This document shows positions 1 through 11,943 of a stretch of DNA of 64,000 nucleotides, in pieces; position 1 is the first letter of the stretch; each line of letters opens with the position of its first letter. The translations under genes were made by a program, and so were the position numbers. The stretch is from assembly GCA_013822085.1 (NCBI GenBank), contig PNJV01000006.1, positions 1 to 64,000 of the forward strand, given 5' to 3'. The notes below the pieces were generated by a model, which was not told the origin of the DNA, did not search any database, and saw only the letters and a list, made by a program, of their open reading frames with translations. Source of the DNA: Isosphaera sp. (GTDB lineage Bacteria > Planctomycetota > Phycisphaerae > Phycisphaerales > UBA1924).

Positions 1-123
1 CGCCGCCCCCCACGCCTCGCTCGCCGCCCCCCGCTGCTCACCCCCCACTGCCCGCCCCCGCTGCTCGCCGCTGCGGCTCCCGCGCCCCGACCCACACAGC
101 ACGCCGCGGCCCGCGCAGCTGGA

Positions 124-1416
124 TCAGACCGGTGCGAGCGCCTCAGCCGTGACCGCGGGGCCATCGGCACGCGACACGGACGCGAAGTCGGTGGGCCTGC
201 GGTCGATCATCATGGCGACAAAGGCGTCAAAGAGGTAGCCCGAGTCGTGCGGGCCCGGGCTGGCCTCGGGGTGATACTGCACGCAAAAGACGGGGCGATC
301 GGTCAGGCGGAAGCCCGCGAGCGTGCCGTCGTTGAGGTGCACGTGCGTGGCCTGGCCGCCGGCAGCAGCGAGGGACTCGGGCTCGACCGCAAAGCCGTGG
401 TTCTGGCTGGTGATCTCCACCCGGCCGGTCAGGAGGTTCTTGACCGGCTGGTTGGCCCCGCGGTGCCCGAAGGGGAGCTTGTAGGTCTTTGCCCCGAGGG
501 CCAGGGCGAGCATCTGGTGGCCAAGGCAGATGCCAAACGTCGGGGGGACCTGCCCAGACGGGGCTGCCAGGACGGCCCGCAGCGTGGCGACGGTGGCCAG
601 CACCGCAGCGGGGTCCCCCGGGCCGTTGGAGATGAACAGACCGTCGAACTGGCCGGCTGCGAACCTGGCGAGGATGTCCGTGGGCGGTGTGTCGTGTGGG
701 AAGACCTCGACCTGGCAGCCGCGCTGGGTCAGGTGGCGGAGGATGTTGGACTTGGCCCCGCAGTCCAGGGCCAGGACCCGCAGGGCCCTGGGCGTGCGCG
801 GCGGGGCCTGGGCGGCGCCGGGCTGGGCGATGGGGTTCCAGCCGCCGAGGGTCTGGTCCCAGGTCTGCTTGGATGAGCACCCGACCAGGGGGACGAGGTT
901 GAGACCGGCCATGGAGGGGGCCGATCGGGCCTGGGCGACCAGCTCGGCGTCGGAGGGTGACGGGTCGTCGGTCAGGACTCCCTGCATGACGCCGGCGGTG
1001 CGGAGTCGGCGGGTCAGGGCGCGGGTGTCGATCTCGCTGATGCCCAGGACGCCCTGCTGGGCCAGGAGGTCGGCCAGGTGGACGGTGGCGCGGAAGTTGG
1101 AGGCCAGGGCCGACAGCTCGCGGACGACAAAGCCGGAGACCTGCACCCGGGCCGACTCGGTGTCGGCGGGGCTTGCGCCGTAGTTGCCGATCATGGGCTG
1201 GGTCATGACGAGGATCTGGCCGGCGTAGGAGGGGTCGGTGAGCGCCTCCTGATAGCCGACCATGGATGTGTTGAAGACGACCTCGGCTGCGCGGCGGGCG
1301 CGATCGCCGACAGCCCCGAACGCGCGGCCCGAGAAGACCGAGCCGTCGTGGAGTGCCAGCCGGGCGGCCCCGCCCAGGGAGCTGGGCGCTGGGGAGAGGG
1401 TGATGGGTGTTGTCAT
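124..1416 (-). CDS. carA: carbamoyl-phosphate synthase small subunit (glutamine amidotransferase)
   Basis: VFNTSMVGYQEALTDPSYAGQILVMTQPMIGNYG N-terminus; class I GATase motifs FGICLGHQMLALALG and QYHPEASPGPHD. Confidence 0.96.
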   Translation of the reverse strand: MTTPITLSPAPSSLGGAARLALHDGSVFSGRAFGAVGDRARRAAEVVFNTSMVGYQEALTDPSYAGQILVMTQPMIGNYGASPADTESARVQVSGFVVRELSALASNFRATVHLADLLAQQGVLGISEIDTRALTRRLRTAGVMQGVLTDDPSPSDAELVAQARSAPSMAGLNLVPLVGCSSKQTWDQTLGGWNPIAQPGAAQAPPRTPRALRVLALDCGAKSNILRHLTQRGCQVEVFPHDTPPTDILARFAAGQFDGLFISNGPGDPAAVLATVATLRAVLAAPSGQVPPTFGICLGHQMLALALGAKTYKLPFGHRGANQPVKNLLTGRVEITSQNHGFAVEPESLAAAGGQATHVHLNDGTLAGFRLTDRPVFCVQYHPEASPGPHDSGYLFDAFVAMMIDRRPTDFASVSRADGPAVTAEALAPV

Positions 1417-1451
1417 GTCGAGGCTGAGGATAGGAGCGGGCGCGGCGCGCG

Positions 1452-4085
1452 GTGCGGTGGATACGCTGGTGCGTGCACGGGCTGTTCGACGGGAACCAGG
1501 CGGGGTTGGCGGCGGGCAAGGGTGACGGGGGTGGGGGTGACGGCGTGTATGCGGTGGTGGCGGTGCGGCGCGGGATCGATCGCGTGGGCGGTGGCGCAGC
1601 CCGCGGCGGAGGGGACCCGCGGGGCCGCACGGGCCGAGGGGGTGGGGATGGGGGGCGGGGTGGTGGCGGCGCAGCGGCGCCGAGGGACGCGGCCGAGGGC
1701 GGGCTGAGCTACGCCGTGCCCGCGGGCATGACGCTGCGCGTGGGCGAGCTGGTGACGGTGCCGCTGGGCTCGGCGAGCACGACCGGGGTGGTGCTGCGCG
1801 TGGGCGGCCCGGAGCTGCTGGGGGGCGTGGACCGGCAGCGGGTGCGCGCGGTGGCCGTTGCGCACGGGTCAGCCCTGCCGGCGAGCGTGCTGGAGCTGGC
1901 GCGGTGGATGAGCCGGTATTACGTGTGCCCGCTGGGGATGGTGATGCCGGCGGTGGTGCCCGGGGCGGTGCAGCGCGGCGTGGGCCGGCGCACCCGGCGG
2001 GTCCTGGGGCTGGACGCGCGTGCGTCTCAGATCGCCGGGCAAGCGGGGCTGAGCCCGCGCGCCCGGGGCGCCCTTGCGCGGGCGATCGAGCTCCCAGCCG
2101 AGGCCTGGCCGATCGAGCCGAGCGCGCTGGGCGAGCGGCTGGGGGTCGGGGCTGGGGTGCTCAGGCGGCTGGTGAGCGCCGGGGCGCTGGTGGAGGGGAC
2201 GCGCCTGGAGGTCCGGGCGGGGCCCGGGCGCAGCGGGCCGACGCCGGCCACCGAGGCCGTGCGCACGGCGCCCCCCACCGCCACGGCTGAGCAAGCATCG
2301 GCCATCGCCGGCGTGACGGGGACGCTGGGCGGGTACGCGGCGCACCTGGTCTTCGGCGTGACTGGGTCGGGCAAGACGGAGGTGTACCTGCGGGCGATCG
2401 AGGCGATGATGCGGCGCGACCCCGAGGCTGGGGCGATCGTGCTGGTGCCCGAGATCGCGCTGACGCCGCAAACGGAGCGGCGGTTTGTCGAGCGGTTCGG
2501 GGCGGGCACGGTGGCGGTGCTCCACAGCGGGCTCACCGCGGCGCAGCGGCACGCGTACTGGACGGCGTGCGCCGGCCACGGGAGCGCGGCGGTCGGGGGC
2601 GGGCCGCGGGTGGTGGTCGGCGCGCGGTCGGCGGTGTTTGCGCCGCTGCCGCGCGTGGGGCTGATCGTGGTCGACGAGGAGCACGACGGCTCGTACAAGC
2701 AGGACCAGCTGCCCAGGTATCACGCGCGGGACGTGGCGATCAAGCGGGCGCACCTGGAGGGCTGCCCGGTGGTGCTGGGCTCGGCGACGCCCTCGCTGGA
2801 GAGCTGGTGGAACGCCGGCGGCGGCGGGGACCAGGGCGCGGGCGGGGGGGGCGGGGTCGCCAGGTACACGCTCCACCGCCTCCTGAGCCGCGCCACCGGC
2901 GCTCGGCTGCCGACGGTCCGCGTGGTCGACCTCCTGGAAGAGGCCCGGGAGCGCGCCCGCGGGCCGGGCAACGCGGGCAGCGGCTGGCGCGACGGGCACG
3001 TGCACCTGATCGGGCCGACGCTCGAACGCGAGCTGGACCGCACGCTGGGGGCGGGCGGGCAGGCGATATTGCTGCTCAACCGGCGCGGCTACGCCAACTA
3101 CATATGTTGCGCCACGTCGCCGCGCTGCGCGTGGGTGATGCGCTGCGCGCACTGCGACGTGACGGCCGTGTACCACACCGACGAGGCCCAGCGCGGCCGC
3201 GGCGGGCCGGCCGGGGTGGTCCGGTGCCATCACTGCCTGGGGGAGACGCTCCTGCCGGGGCGGTGCCCGGTGTGCGCCGCGGGCGTGAACACCTTCGGGA
3301 TGGGCACGCAGCGCGTGGAGGCCGAGCTGGCCCGCAAGCTGGGGCACCGCCGGGGCCTGGAGCCGGGCGTGAGCATGGTGCGGGCCGACGCCGACAGCAT
3401 GCGCGGCGGGGCCAGGGCGTACTTCGACGTGCTCGGGCGTTTCGGCCGGGGCGAGGTGCGCGTGCTCCTTGGCACCCAGATGATCGCCAAGGGCCTGGAC
3501 TTTGCCAACGTGCGGCTGGTCGGGGTGGTGCAGGCCGACACGGCGCTGGCGCTGCCGGACTTTCGCGCCTCGGAGCGGACGTTCCAGCTGGTTGCGCAGG
3601 TGGCCGGACGCGCCGGCCGGGCCGGGGGCGACGCCCCGCCGGGCCTGGTGATCGTCCAGACGCTCAGGCCCGACGAGCCGGCCATCGTGCTGGCCAGCCG
3701 GCACGACTACGAGTCCTTCGCGGCCGCCGAGCTGGCCGTGCGGCGGATGTCGGGGCTGCCGCCGGCGTGGCGGATGGCCCGCGTGGTCTGCCGAGACACC
3801 GACCCGGCCAAGGCCGTGGCGCGTGGGCAGGCCGTGCGCGGCGCGCTCGACGCTGCGTCAGCGGCGCTGGGCCTGGACGCGGCGGGGCTGCGGCTGCGCG
3901 GGCCGCACCCGTGCCCGATTGCGCGCATCGACGACCATCACCGCCAGGAGGTGATCATCCAGGCCGGGGGCTCGCGGCGCGGGGCCGGGGTGATCCAGCA
4001 CCTGCTCGGGCACGCCCGGGAGCGGGGGCTGTTGGTCTCGGACGCGCACACGGCCGTGGACGTGGACCCGGTGATGGTGCTCTGA
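1452..4085 (+). CDS. priA: replication restart helicase PriA (true start uncertain, possibly GTG at 1545 or later)
   Basis: [16 protein letters not shown] Walker [25 protein letters not shown], Cys-rich zinc region CAHCD...CHHC...[18 protein letters not shown]. Confidence 0.93.
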   Translation: MRWIRWCVHGLFDGNQAGLAAGKGDGGGGDGVYAVVAVRRGIDRVGGGAARGGGDPRGRTGRGGGDGGRGGGGAAAPRDAAEGGLSYAVPAGMTLRVGELVTVPLGSASTTGVVLRVGGPELLGGVDRQRVRAVAVAHGSALPASVLELARWMSRYYVCPLGMVMPAVVPGAVQRGVGRRTRRVLGLDARASQIAGQAGLSPRARGALARAIELPAEAWPIEPSALGERLGVGAGVLRRLVSAGALVEGTRLEVRAGPGRSGPTPATEAVRTAPPTATAEQASAIAGVTGTLGGYAAHLVFGVTGSGKTEVYLRAIEAMMRRDPEAGAIVLVPEIALTPQTERRFVERFGAGTVAVLHSGLTAAQRHAYWTACAGHGSAAVGGGPRVVVGARSAVFAPLPRVGLIVVDEEHDGSYKQDQLPRYHARDVAIKRAHLEGCPVVLGSATPSLESWWNAGGGGDQGAGGGGGVARYTLHRLLSRATGARLPTVRVVDLLEEARERARGPGNAGSGWRDGHVHLIGPTLERELDRTLGAGGQAILLLNRRGYANYICCATSPRCAWVMRCAHCDVTAVYHTDEAQRGRGGPAGVVRCHHCLGETLLPGRCPVCAAGVNTFGMGTQRVEAELARKLGHRRGLEPGVSMVRADADSMRGGARAYFDVLGRFGRGEVRVLLGTQMIAKGLDFANVRLVGVVQADTALALPDFRASERTFQLVAQVAGRAGRAGGDAPPGLVIVQTLRPDEPAIVLASRHDYESFAAAELAVRRMSGLPPAWRMARVVCRDTDPAKAVARGQAVRGALDAASAALGLDAAGLRLRGPHPCPIARIDDHHRQEVIIQAGGSRRGAGVIQHLLGHARERGLLVSDAHTAVDVDPVMVL

Positions 4086-4246
4086 GGGCGGGCGGCGGCG
4101 GGCACGGGGCGCGTCGGCCGGGCCTTCGGCGCCTCAGACGCGGCGGTCGCGGGCGGTCGCGGGCGGTCGGGCCGGGCAGGCATGACCCACGCTCGCGGCG
4201 GCGCTCACTATCATGGCCCGTACGGGCGTGGGGCGAGAGGGCACGC

Positions 4247-5836
<1,590 letters not shown>

Positions 5837-5848
5837 CGCCCGCTGGGC

Positions 5849-6097
5849 TCAGGGCTCGGGCGTTGGCTCTGGGTGCTGGTCGTGGGCGTCGGGGGGTGCG
5901 GGGGGTGCGGGGGGTGCGTGGCGCAGGCGCAGCTCGATGGCCTCGGCCCGGCTGATCAGCGCAGCGATGACCCGGTCCTGCTCCTGGGCGTGGCGCGCGG
6001 CGCGGGCCAGGGCGTGATCGAACTCCATGACCAGCTCCTCGATCCGCTGGAGCCTGGCGTGTGTCGCGTCCGGGGCGTCGTCGGCGTTGGTCGGCAT
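5849..6097 (-). CDS. small coiled-coil protein, SlyX-like
   Basis: HARLQRIEELVMEFDHALARAARHAQEQDRVIAALISRAEAIELRLRH resembles the SlyX coiled coil; Pro-rich C-terminus. Confidence 0.5.
   Translation of the reverse strand: MPTNADDAPDATHARLQRIEELVMEFDHALARAARHAQEQDRVIAALISRAEAIELRLRHAPPAPPAPPDAHDQHPEPTPEP
5891..5917. repeat. 9-bp tandem repeat ggggggtgc x3
   Basis: direct reading; encodes APPAPPAPP on the minus strand. Confidence 0.9.
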
Positions 6098-6150
6098 GCG
6101 TGTTTTCCCCGCCGCGTGCACGCGTGCGCGCGACCGTGTACTCTGGCGGC

Positions 6151-6882
6151 ATGATTGCACGGCACGGCTGGGTCGGTTGGTCGCGGGGTGGGTGCTCGGG
6201 GTGGGCAGCTGCGCTGCTGGTCGGTCCTGGGGCGGCGCTGGGCGGCGTGGATCGCGCCGTCACGTCGCTGGGCTTTGCGCGCGCCGACGCGGTGGCCCAG
6301 CCCGCTGCGCCGGTGAGCACGCCGGAGACCGACCCGGACGCGGGCGTGGTCCGCCGAGCGCTCGGGGACGCCGAGCCGCAGATCCGGCCGGCGCCGGTGG
6401 CCTTCGGCGATCCCGGGCCGTGGTACGTGACGCTGGGCGCCGGCTCGGCGGTGGACTTCACCGACGCGGTGGACACTCTGGGCTTTGCGCGCTTCTCGAC
6501 GTTCCTGGGCAAGGACCTGGAGTTCGGCTTTGAGGTGGGCGGGTGGTTCATCGCGCAGGAGGGGCCGGACACGGGGGGGGCCTCGCTGGTGTTCGACACG
6601 CGGTACCACTTCTGGCACAGCCGGGACGCGCTGTGGACGGCCTTTGGCGAGGCCGGGATCGGCGTGATCTGGACCGGCCGGCAGGTGCCGGTGGGCGGGA
6701 CGGACGTGAACTTCCTGCCCAGGGCCGGCGCCGGGATGACGTACCTGCTCGACGGCCAGGGCACCCGGCTGACCTTCGGCCTGCGGTGGCACCACATCTC
6801 CAACGCGCGCATCAACGGCGACGACCGCAACCCCTCGCGCAACGGCCTGATGGGGTACGTCGGCGTGCAGCTGCCGCTGTGA
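6151..6882 (+). CDS. outer-membrane acyloxyacyl hydrolase / lipid A 3-O-deacylase (PagL-like) family protein
   Basis: signal-like N-terminus, beta-barrel-like strands, LTFGLRWHHISNARINGDDRNPSRNGLMGYVGVQLPL. Confidence 0.75.
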   Translation: MIARHGWVGWSRGGCSGWAAALLVGPGAALGGVDRAVTSLGFARADAVAQPAAPVSTPETDPDAGVVRRALGDAEPQIRPAPVAFGDPGPWYVTLGAGSAVDFTDAVDTLGFARFSTFLGKDLEFGFEVGGWFIAQEGPDTGGASLVFDTRYHFWHSRDALWTAFGEAGIGVIWTGRQVPVGGTDVNFLPRAGAGMTYLLDGQGTRLTFGLRWHHISNARINGDDRNPSRNGLMGYVGVQLPL

Positions 6883-6906
6883 GGCGGCCCGACGGGCGGG
6901 CGCCGA

Positions 6907-7842
6907 TCAGCCGGCCTTGGCCAGCCGGGCGGCGGGCTCGGCGAACTCGCCGACGACCACGCGGTTGCGGCCCGATCGCTTGGCCTGGTAGAGCGCCTTG
7001 TCGGCGGCGTCGAGCCACTGCGCGGGCGGATGCGAGGTCGCGGCAGTCGCCCCGACCACGCCGCAGGAGGTGGTCACCGAGTGCTCCGGGTGCCTGGGCC
7101 AGCGGACGGCCTGGAGGGCCAGGCGGATGCGCTCGCCCACGGCCGCGGCCTCCTCGGGCTTGGTCTGCGGGAGGACCACGGCGAGCTCCTCGCCGCCGTA
7201 GCGGCAGGCGATGTCGCTGGCCCTGATCTCGCGCTGGATGAGCTTGGCGAACTCCTGGAGGACGCTGTCGCCGGCGGGGTGACCGAAGGAGTCGTTGATT
7301 TTTTTGAAGTGGTCGACGTCGAAGAGGAGGAGGGCCAGGGGCCTGCCGTAGCGCGCGTGCTCGCAGACCTCGGCCTCGAGCCGGCGATCGAAGGCCGCGC
7401 GGTTGCCCAGGCCGGTCAGGCCGTCGAGCTCGGCGCGCTCGGCGAGCATGCGGACCAGGCGGTCGATGCGCAGGGCGGCGCGCAGCCGGGCGCGCAGCTC
7501 GTTGAAGTCGAAGGGCTTGGTCACGTAGTCGGCGGCCCCGAGGTCGAAGGCCATGACCTTGTCGTCGGTCTCGGCCAGGCCGGAGATGACGATGACGGGG
7601 ATGTTGAGCGTGGCGGGGTTGTTCTTGACGGCCCGGAGCACGGAGAAGCCGTCCATGCCGGGCATGTCCATGTCCAGCAGGATCGTGGCCACGGGCGAGC
7701 CGGAGTTGACGTGGGCCAGGGCCTCGGCGCCGGAGGAGAGGCAGACCAGCTCCAAATGCTCGTGGCGCAGCCGGGCGCGGACCAGGCGGTGGATGTCCGC
7801 CGAGTCATCGACGAGCAGGACGACGGGCTTTGGATCGTTCAT
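6907..7842 (-). CDS. response regulator diguanylate cyclase (REC-GGDEF)
   Basis: VVLLVDDSADIHRLV, ATILLDMDMPGMDGF, DYVTKPFDFNEL; GGDEF domain GLGNRAAFDRRL ... RASDIACRYGGEEL with RxxD I-site. Confidence 0.93.
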   Translation of the reverse strand: MNDPKPVVLLVDDSADIHRLVRARLRHEHLELVCLSSGAEALAHVNSGSPVATILLDMDMPGMDGFSVLRAVKNNPATLNIPVIVISGLAETDDKVMAFDLGAADYVTKPFDFNELRARLRAALRIDRLVRMLAERAELDGLTGLGNRAAFDRRLEAEVCEHARYGRPLALLLFDVDHFKKINDSFGHPAGDSVLQEFAKLIQREIRASDIACRYGGEELAVVLPQTKPEEAAAVGERIRLALQAVRWPRHPEHSVTTSCGVVGATAATSHPPAQWLDAADKALYQAKRSGRNRVVVGEFAEPAARLAKAG

Positions 7843-8029
7843 CGTCACGTGTGGAGCGCCTCGCGGAGGCTCTGGGGCACGGTCGGCCACGGCGTGGGGG
7901 CGGCCTGTTCTTGGAGGCCGGGGATGGCCCGCCTCGGTGAGCATTGGATCGGATCGGCGCCGGCCGATCTCCAGTGGCCGATCATCAAAGACGACCGCGC
8001 GTGCCGGGCACGCACGCGCCGGTCTTGCG

Positions 8030-8371
8030 CTACGCCGAGGCGCTGCGGCAGAGGCTCAGCAGGGCCGAGAGCTGCCGCCGCAGCGCGTCCGAGCCCAGGC
8101 CGGACCGGCCGGAGGACATCGCCGTCAGGGTGCTCTCCAGTTCGGCGGCGGCGCTGCCGATGGTTGGGAAGCCGTACCCGCCGCAGGAGCCCTTGAGTTG
8201 GTGGGCCAGGCGCTGGACCTGGTCGAGCCTCTGGGAACGCCAGGACTCCTCCAGCTCGTCGGCGCGGCGCGGGAGCTCGGCCACGAACTCGCGGACGATG
8301 TCGGCCATGTCGGGGTCGTTGGCCAGCTCGCTCTGGAGCGCGCCGGCGTGAGTCCCGCTGCGTTGGTTCAT
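8030..8371 (-). CDS. Hpt domain phosphotransfer protein
   Basis: RLAHQLKGSCGGYGFPTIGSAAAELE, the phospho-acceptor His motif of Hpt domains. Confidence 0.88.
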   Translation of the reverse strand: MNQRSGTHAGALQSELANDPDMADIVREFVAELPRRADELEESWRSQRLDQVQRLAHQLKGSCGGYGFPTIGSAAAELESTLTAMSSGRSGLGSDALRRQLSALLSLCRSASA

Positions 8372-8542
8372 GCGACCTCCCTGAGTGTGGCTAGATCGGC
8401 CCCTCGATAGCACACGTTTATGTATCTGTGGCCCCGATGGGCCACGCCGGGGGCGTGCGCGTGTTATCGCTGTGTCGGGGGCGATGCCGGCGCGGGCTCG
8501 GGGGTCTGGGCGGGCCGGGCGGGAGTTAGAATCGCCCGAGCA

Positions 8543-8627
8543 GGGCCCGTGGCGGAACGGCAGACGCAGCGGACTTAAAATCCGCTTCCCGGAAACGGGA
8601 GTGGGGGTTCGAGTCCCCCCGGGCCCA
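8543..8627 (+). tRNA. tRNA-Leu (anticodon TAA)
   Basis: 7-bp acceptor GGGCCCG/CGGGCCC, long variable arm, GGACTTAAAATCC anticodon arm, GGTTCGAGTCC T-arm. Confidence 0.95.
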
Positions 8628-8715
8628 CTGCGATCGCGCGGCCCGAATCCCCCGGCCGGCCGGGCGTGGGCCCGCCGCAGGCTCTACGCTCCACCGGCCC
8701 CACCGGGAGCAGGAC

Positions 8716-9927
8716 ATGAGCAGCAGCGGACAGGTCGGCGGCGGCAAGGCCGAGGCGCAGGCGGCGTTTGCCCGCGGGCTCGAGGGCGTCATCGGCGGGC
8801 AGACCGCCGTGTGCTCCATCGAGCAGGACAAGCTGATCTACCGCGGGTACGAGATCCACGACCTGGCCGCGCACGCGTCGTTCGAGGAGGTGGCGTTCCT
8901 GCTCTTGGAGGGTCACAAGCCCAGCGCCGCCGAGCTGGCTCGCTTCAAGGGCGAGCTGGTTTCCGAGCGGTCGCTGCCGGCGGCGGTGGCCGGGTTCCTC
9001 GACTCCGCCGCGGGCTGGCTGGCCTCCGGGCGGGCCGTGCCGATGGACGCGCTGCGCACGGCCGTGTCGATCCTGGGGCACACCGACGCCGACGCGCAGG
9101 ACAACTCGGCGCAAGCGAACCTGCGCAAGGCCAAGCGGCTGCTGGCCAAGATCCCGACGGTCATCGGGCACATGCAGCGCGCCATCGAGGGCCGCCCGCC
9201 CGTGGGCCCCGAGACCGGCGGTGACCCGGCCCTGGGCCACGCCGCAAACCTGCTGTACGTGATGACGGGGCATCGCCCCGGCGAGCGCGCCGCCCGGGTG
9301 ATGGACGCCTCGCTGATCCTCTACGCCGAGCACGAGTTCAACGCCTCGACGTTCGCCTCGCGCGTCATCGCCGGCACGCTCAGCGACATGCACGGGGCCG
9401 TGACCGGGGCGATCGCGGCGCTCAAGGGCCCGCTGCACGGGGGCGCCAACGAGGCCGCCATGGAGATGCTGCGCCAGATCCTCCGGGACGTGGGCCCCGA
9501 CGGCATCGGCACGCCCCGCGTCGACGAGTGGATGGAGCGGGCCTTTGCCGCCAAGCGCAAGCTCATGGGCTTCGGGCACCGGGTCTACAAGAACGGCGAT
9601 CACCGCGCGGGGATCCTCCACAGGCTCGGGCGCGAGATGGCCGCGGTTACGCCGGGCGAGTTCGACGGGCTGCCCGCCGGCCGGTGGTTCGACCTTGGCG
9701 AGCAGGTGCAGCGCATCATGCTCCAGAAGAAGAACATCCACCCCAACGTGGACTTCCCCTGCGGCATGACGTACTTCACGATGCGGATCCCGGTGCCGCA
9801 GTACACGCCGATCTTCGTCGCGGCGCGCATCACCGGGTGGGCGGCCCACGTCATCGAGCAGCACAGCGACAACCGGCTGATCCGCCCCCTGTCGATCTAC
9901 ACCGGCCCTGCCGAGCGGGCCTGGTGA
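8716..9927 (+). CDS. gltA: citrate synthase (or 2-methylcitrate synthase)
   Basis: YRGYEIHDLAAHASFEEVAFLLLEG, GPLHGGANEAAMEML, MGFGHRVYKNGDHRAGIL, QHSDNRLIRPLSIYTGP. Confidence 0.93.
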   Translation: MSSSGQVGGGKAEAQAAFARGLEGVIGGQTAVCSIEQDKLIYRGYEIHDLAAHASFEEVAFLLLEGHKPSAAELARFKGELVSERSLPAAVAGFLDSAAGWLASGRAVPMDALRTAVSILGHTDADAQDNSAQANLRKAKRLLAKIPTVIGHMQRAIEGRPPVGPETGGDPALGHAANLLYVMTGHRPGERAARVMDASLILYAEHEFNASTFASRVIAGTLSDMHGAVTGAIAALKGPLHGGANEAAMEMLRQILRDVGPDGIGTPRVDEWMERAFAAKRKLMGFGHRVYKNGDHRAGILHRLGREMAAVTPGEFDGLPAGRWFDLGEQVQRIMLQKKNIHPNVDFPCGMTYFTMRIPVPQYTPIFVAARITGWAAHVIEQHSDNRLIRPLSIYTGPAERAW

Positions 9928-10056
9928 GCCCATCGGGGCTCGCTGCAAGAACCTCGGACGGCCCGCGGGCGCAGCCACGCGGCTGGCGGGCGGCGCAGCG
10001 CAGCGCGCCGTCAGCAGCGCGACAGGTGACTCAGCGAGATCCGCGGGGCGGTCCAA

Positions 10057-10413
10057 TCAGTGCGCAGCCGAGTCGCCCGCGGCCTGGGCCGACGACGGGT
10101 GAGCCACGGGAGCAGCCGGGCTGAATGCCGCCGGCGCCTGAGCGGGCGGGAGCGGGGCCGGCGGCGACCACGGCGACTGCCCCGAGCCCGGGCTGCGCGC
10201 CGGCTGGGCCGAGGCCTGCTCCACGTCCTGATCGATGCTGCGCAGGCCCTTCTTGAACTCGACGATGCCCTGCCCCAGGCTCCGGCCCACCTCCGGCAGC
10301 CTCCTGCCAAAGAGCAGCAGCATCACGATGCCGATGCCGAGCATCTCCGGCCAGCCAAGGTTCGGCAGGAAGAAACCCAGCGCGGGGGTCACCAGGTGTG
10401 GGTCAGTGGTCAT
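10057..10413 (-). CDS. tatA: twin-arginine translocase TatA/TatE family subunit
   Basis: LGWPEMLGIGIVMLLLFGRRLPEVGRSLGQGIVEFKKGLRS. Confidence 0.9.
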   Translation of the reverse strand: MTTDPHLVTPALGFFLPNLGWPEMLGIGIVMLLLFGRRLPEVGRSLGQGIVEFKKGLRSIDQDVEQASAQPARSPGSGQSPWSPPAPLPPAQAPAAFSPAAPVAHPSSAQAAGDSAAH

Positions 10414-10552
10414 CGTGTGGCACTCCGGACCTGATCGGCCGCGGCCCGCAGCGGGGGAGCGGGCTTGCACAGCTCGCCCAGCGGATCGATCGGTGCATAT
10501 TAGGACAGCCCATGGGCTGTGACGCCTGCCACCCTGATCGAACCGGGGCCGC

Positions 10553-11872
10553 CTAGCGGTCAACGACGAGCAGGCCCTCGTTCATGCTGACTTTGAGAAA
10601 AACTCGCTCGCCGGCGTGGACGACCCTGTACACGGAGAGGGGCTCAGCGAGGTTCTCGGTCGACACCCGGACCAGCAAGAGCGGCCTGGGCCCGCCGGTG
10701 GGGAAGTCGTGGGCCACCGACTCGCCAGGGGCCAGCGGCTGGGTCTGCGCGTGCGCAGCCGAGGCATCCCCGACCGACCAGAGCACGACCCACTCAACGA
10801 GGAGGGGCCGCTCGGTCAGGTTCCTGACGGAGACCTTGGCAGCGACACCGGCCGGGAGCGGCTCGCCGTCCGGCGTGGGGGCAGGCGGGGTGGTGGGGGT
10901 GGTGGGGGTGGGCGGGCGCGGTGTGCGCAAGGGGAAGACGGGCTCGGGGGCCGGCGACAGGGGCGGGATTCGCGGGATGATGTCGGCGGGGGCCTGGGGC
11001 GGGTCGCCGCGCGGGGGAGTGACTGGGGGCGCAGAGGGGGGCGCAAAGGGGGGTGTGCGCGGGAAGAGGGGCGCCGGGATCTGCGCCGGCACCGCGGGCA
11101 CGGGCGGCGCGGCGCCGGTCGCGTCGTGCGCAAAGAGCCCCGGGCTAAAGAGCCCCGCCGCCCTCGGGTGCGGTATGAACGGCCCGCTGGGCGCCAGCCG
11201 GGTGACCGACACGCCATCGACGACGGGCGCCAACGAGCGGGCAGCGCCGTCGCTCGGGCCCCAGGAGACATCCTGCACGACCCTGCCGTCGGGGTCGTAG
11301 AGCGTGACGCGGTCGGCGGCATTGGCCAGCGACATCCGCTGGGAGGCAGCCCGGATCGAGAAGACCCACGCGCCGCTGAAGCGCTCGTTGGTCGCGCTCG
11401 GCGGGCGCTGGGAGTCGCCCACCGGCCCGGGGATGTTCGAGCCGTTGCCGTTGAAGACGACGACGACCTGCCTGGGCTGGACCACCAGCTGCGGGAAGCG
11501 GAAATCGATGCCGGCGGCCTTGCCCGCGTCGCGGTCGGTCAGGCGGTAGCCGCGGAGGTTGACGGGGCCGCTGGAGTGGTTGTAGAGCTCGATGAACTCG
11601 TCGCCCGAGACGTGGCGGACGCCGTCCTGGTTGGCGTCGCCCTCCGGGCCGGTGGGGACCGCGGCGAGGATCTCGGTGATGACCAGACCCCGATGGGGCG
11701 GGGAGTCGGGGTCGGGCGGAGCCTCGGGTGTGGGCGCAGCAGCTGCCGCCAGCGCAGCCGCTCTGGCGGGCGCAGCGGCCAGGGCCGGGGGCCACGCAGC
11801 GGCGGGTCCGGGGGCGATCATCACGCACACGAGCAGGGACGACCAGCGTGCCGCGTTGCCGGGGCGGTGCAT
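10553..11872 (-). CDS. lamin tail domain (LTD) containing exported protein
   Basis: GLVITEILAAVPTGPEGDANQDGVRHVSGDEFIELYNHSSGPVNLRGYRLTDRD ... QVVVVFNGNG; Pro/Thr-rich linker; start at 11872 rather than 13321. Confidence 0.8.
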   Translation of the reverse strand: MHRPGNAARWSSLLVCVMIAPGPAAAWPPALAAAPARAAALAAAAAPTPEAPPDPDSPPHRGLVITEILAAVPTGPEGDANQDGVRHVSGDEFIELYNHSSGPVNLRGYRLTDRDAGKAAGIDFRFPQLVVQPRQVVVVFNGNGSNIPGPVGDSQRPPSATNERFSGAWVFSIRAASQRMSLANAADRVTLYDPDGRVVQDVSWGPSDGAARSLAPVVDGVSVTRLAPSGPFIPHPRAAGLFSPGLFAHDATGAAPPVPAVPAQIPAPLFPRTPPFAPPSAPPVTPPRGDPPQAPADIIPRIPPLSPAPEPVFPLRTPRPPTPTTPTTPPAPTPDGEPLPAGVAAKVSVRNLTERPLLVEWVVLWSVGDASAAHAQTQPLAPGESVAHDFPTGGPRPLLLVRVSTENLAEPLSVYRVVHAGERVFLKVSMNEGLLVVDR

Positions 11873-11943
11873 GCCTAAGGGTACAGCATCCGGCAAGGCC
11901 CCGCCTTGCGCGCAGGGGCGCGTCTGATCGCCCGCCGGGCCCG

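Noticed and set aside
227-1630. Long minus-strand ORF (467 aa) overlapping carA in another frame
   Set aside because: Arg/Pro/Gly-rich alternate-frame translation; carA in its own frame is clearly coding
1869-3704. 611-aa antisense ORF over priA
   Set aside because: Low-complexity His/Pro/Arg composition typical of high-GC antisense frames; PriA motifs on the plus strand explain the region
2567-4246. Upstream extension of the asnS ORF
   Set aside because: Runs through priA in another frame and has no AsnS homology; start at 4247 fits
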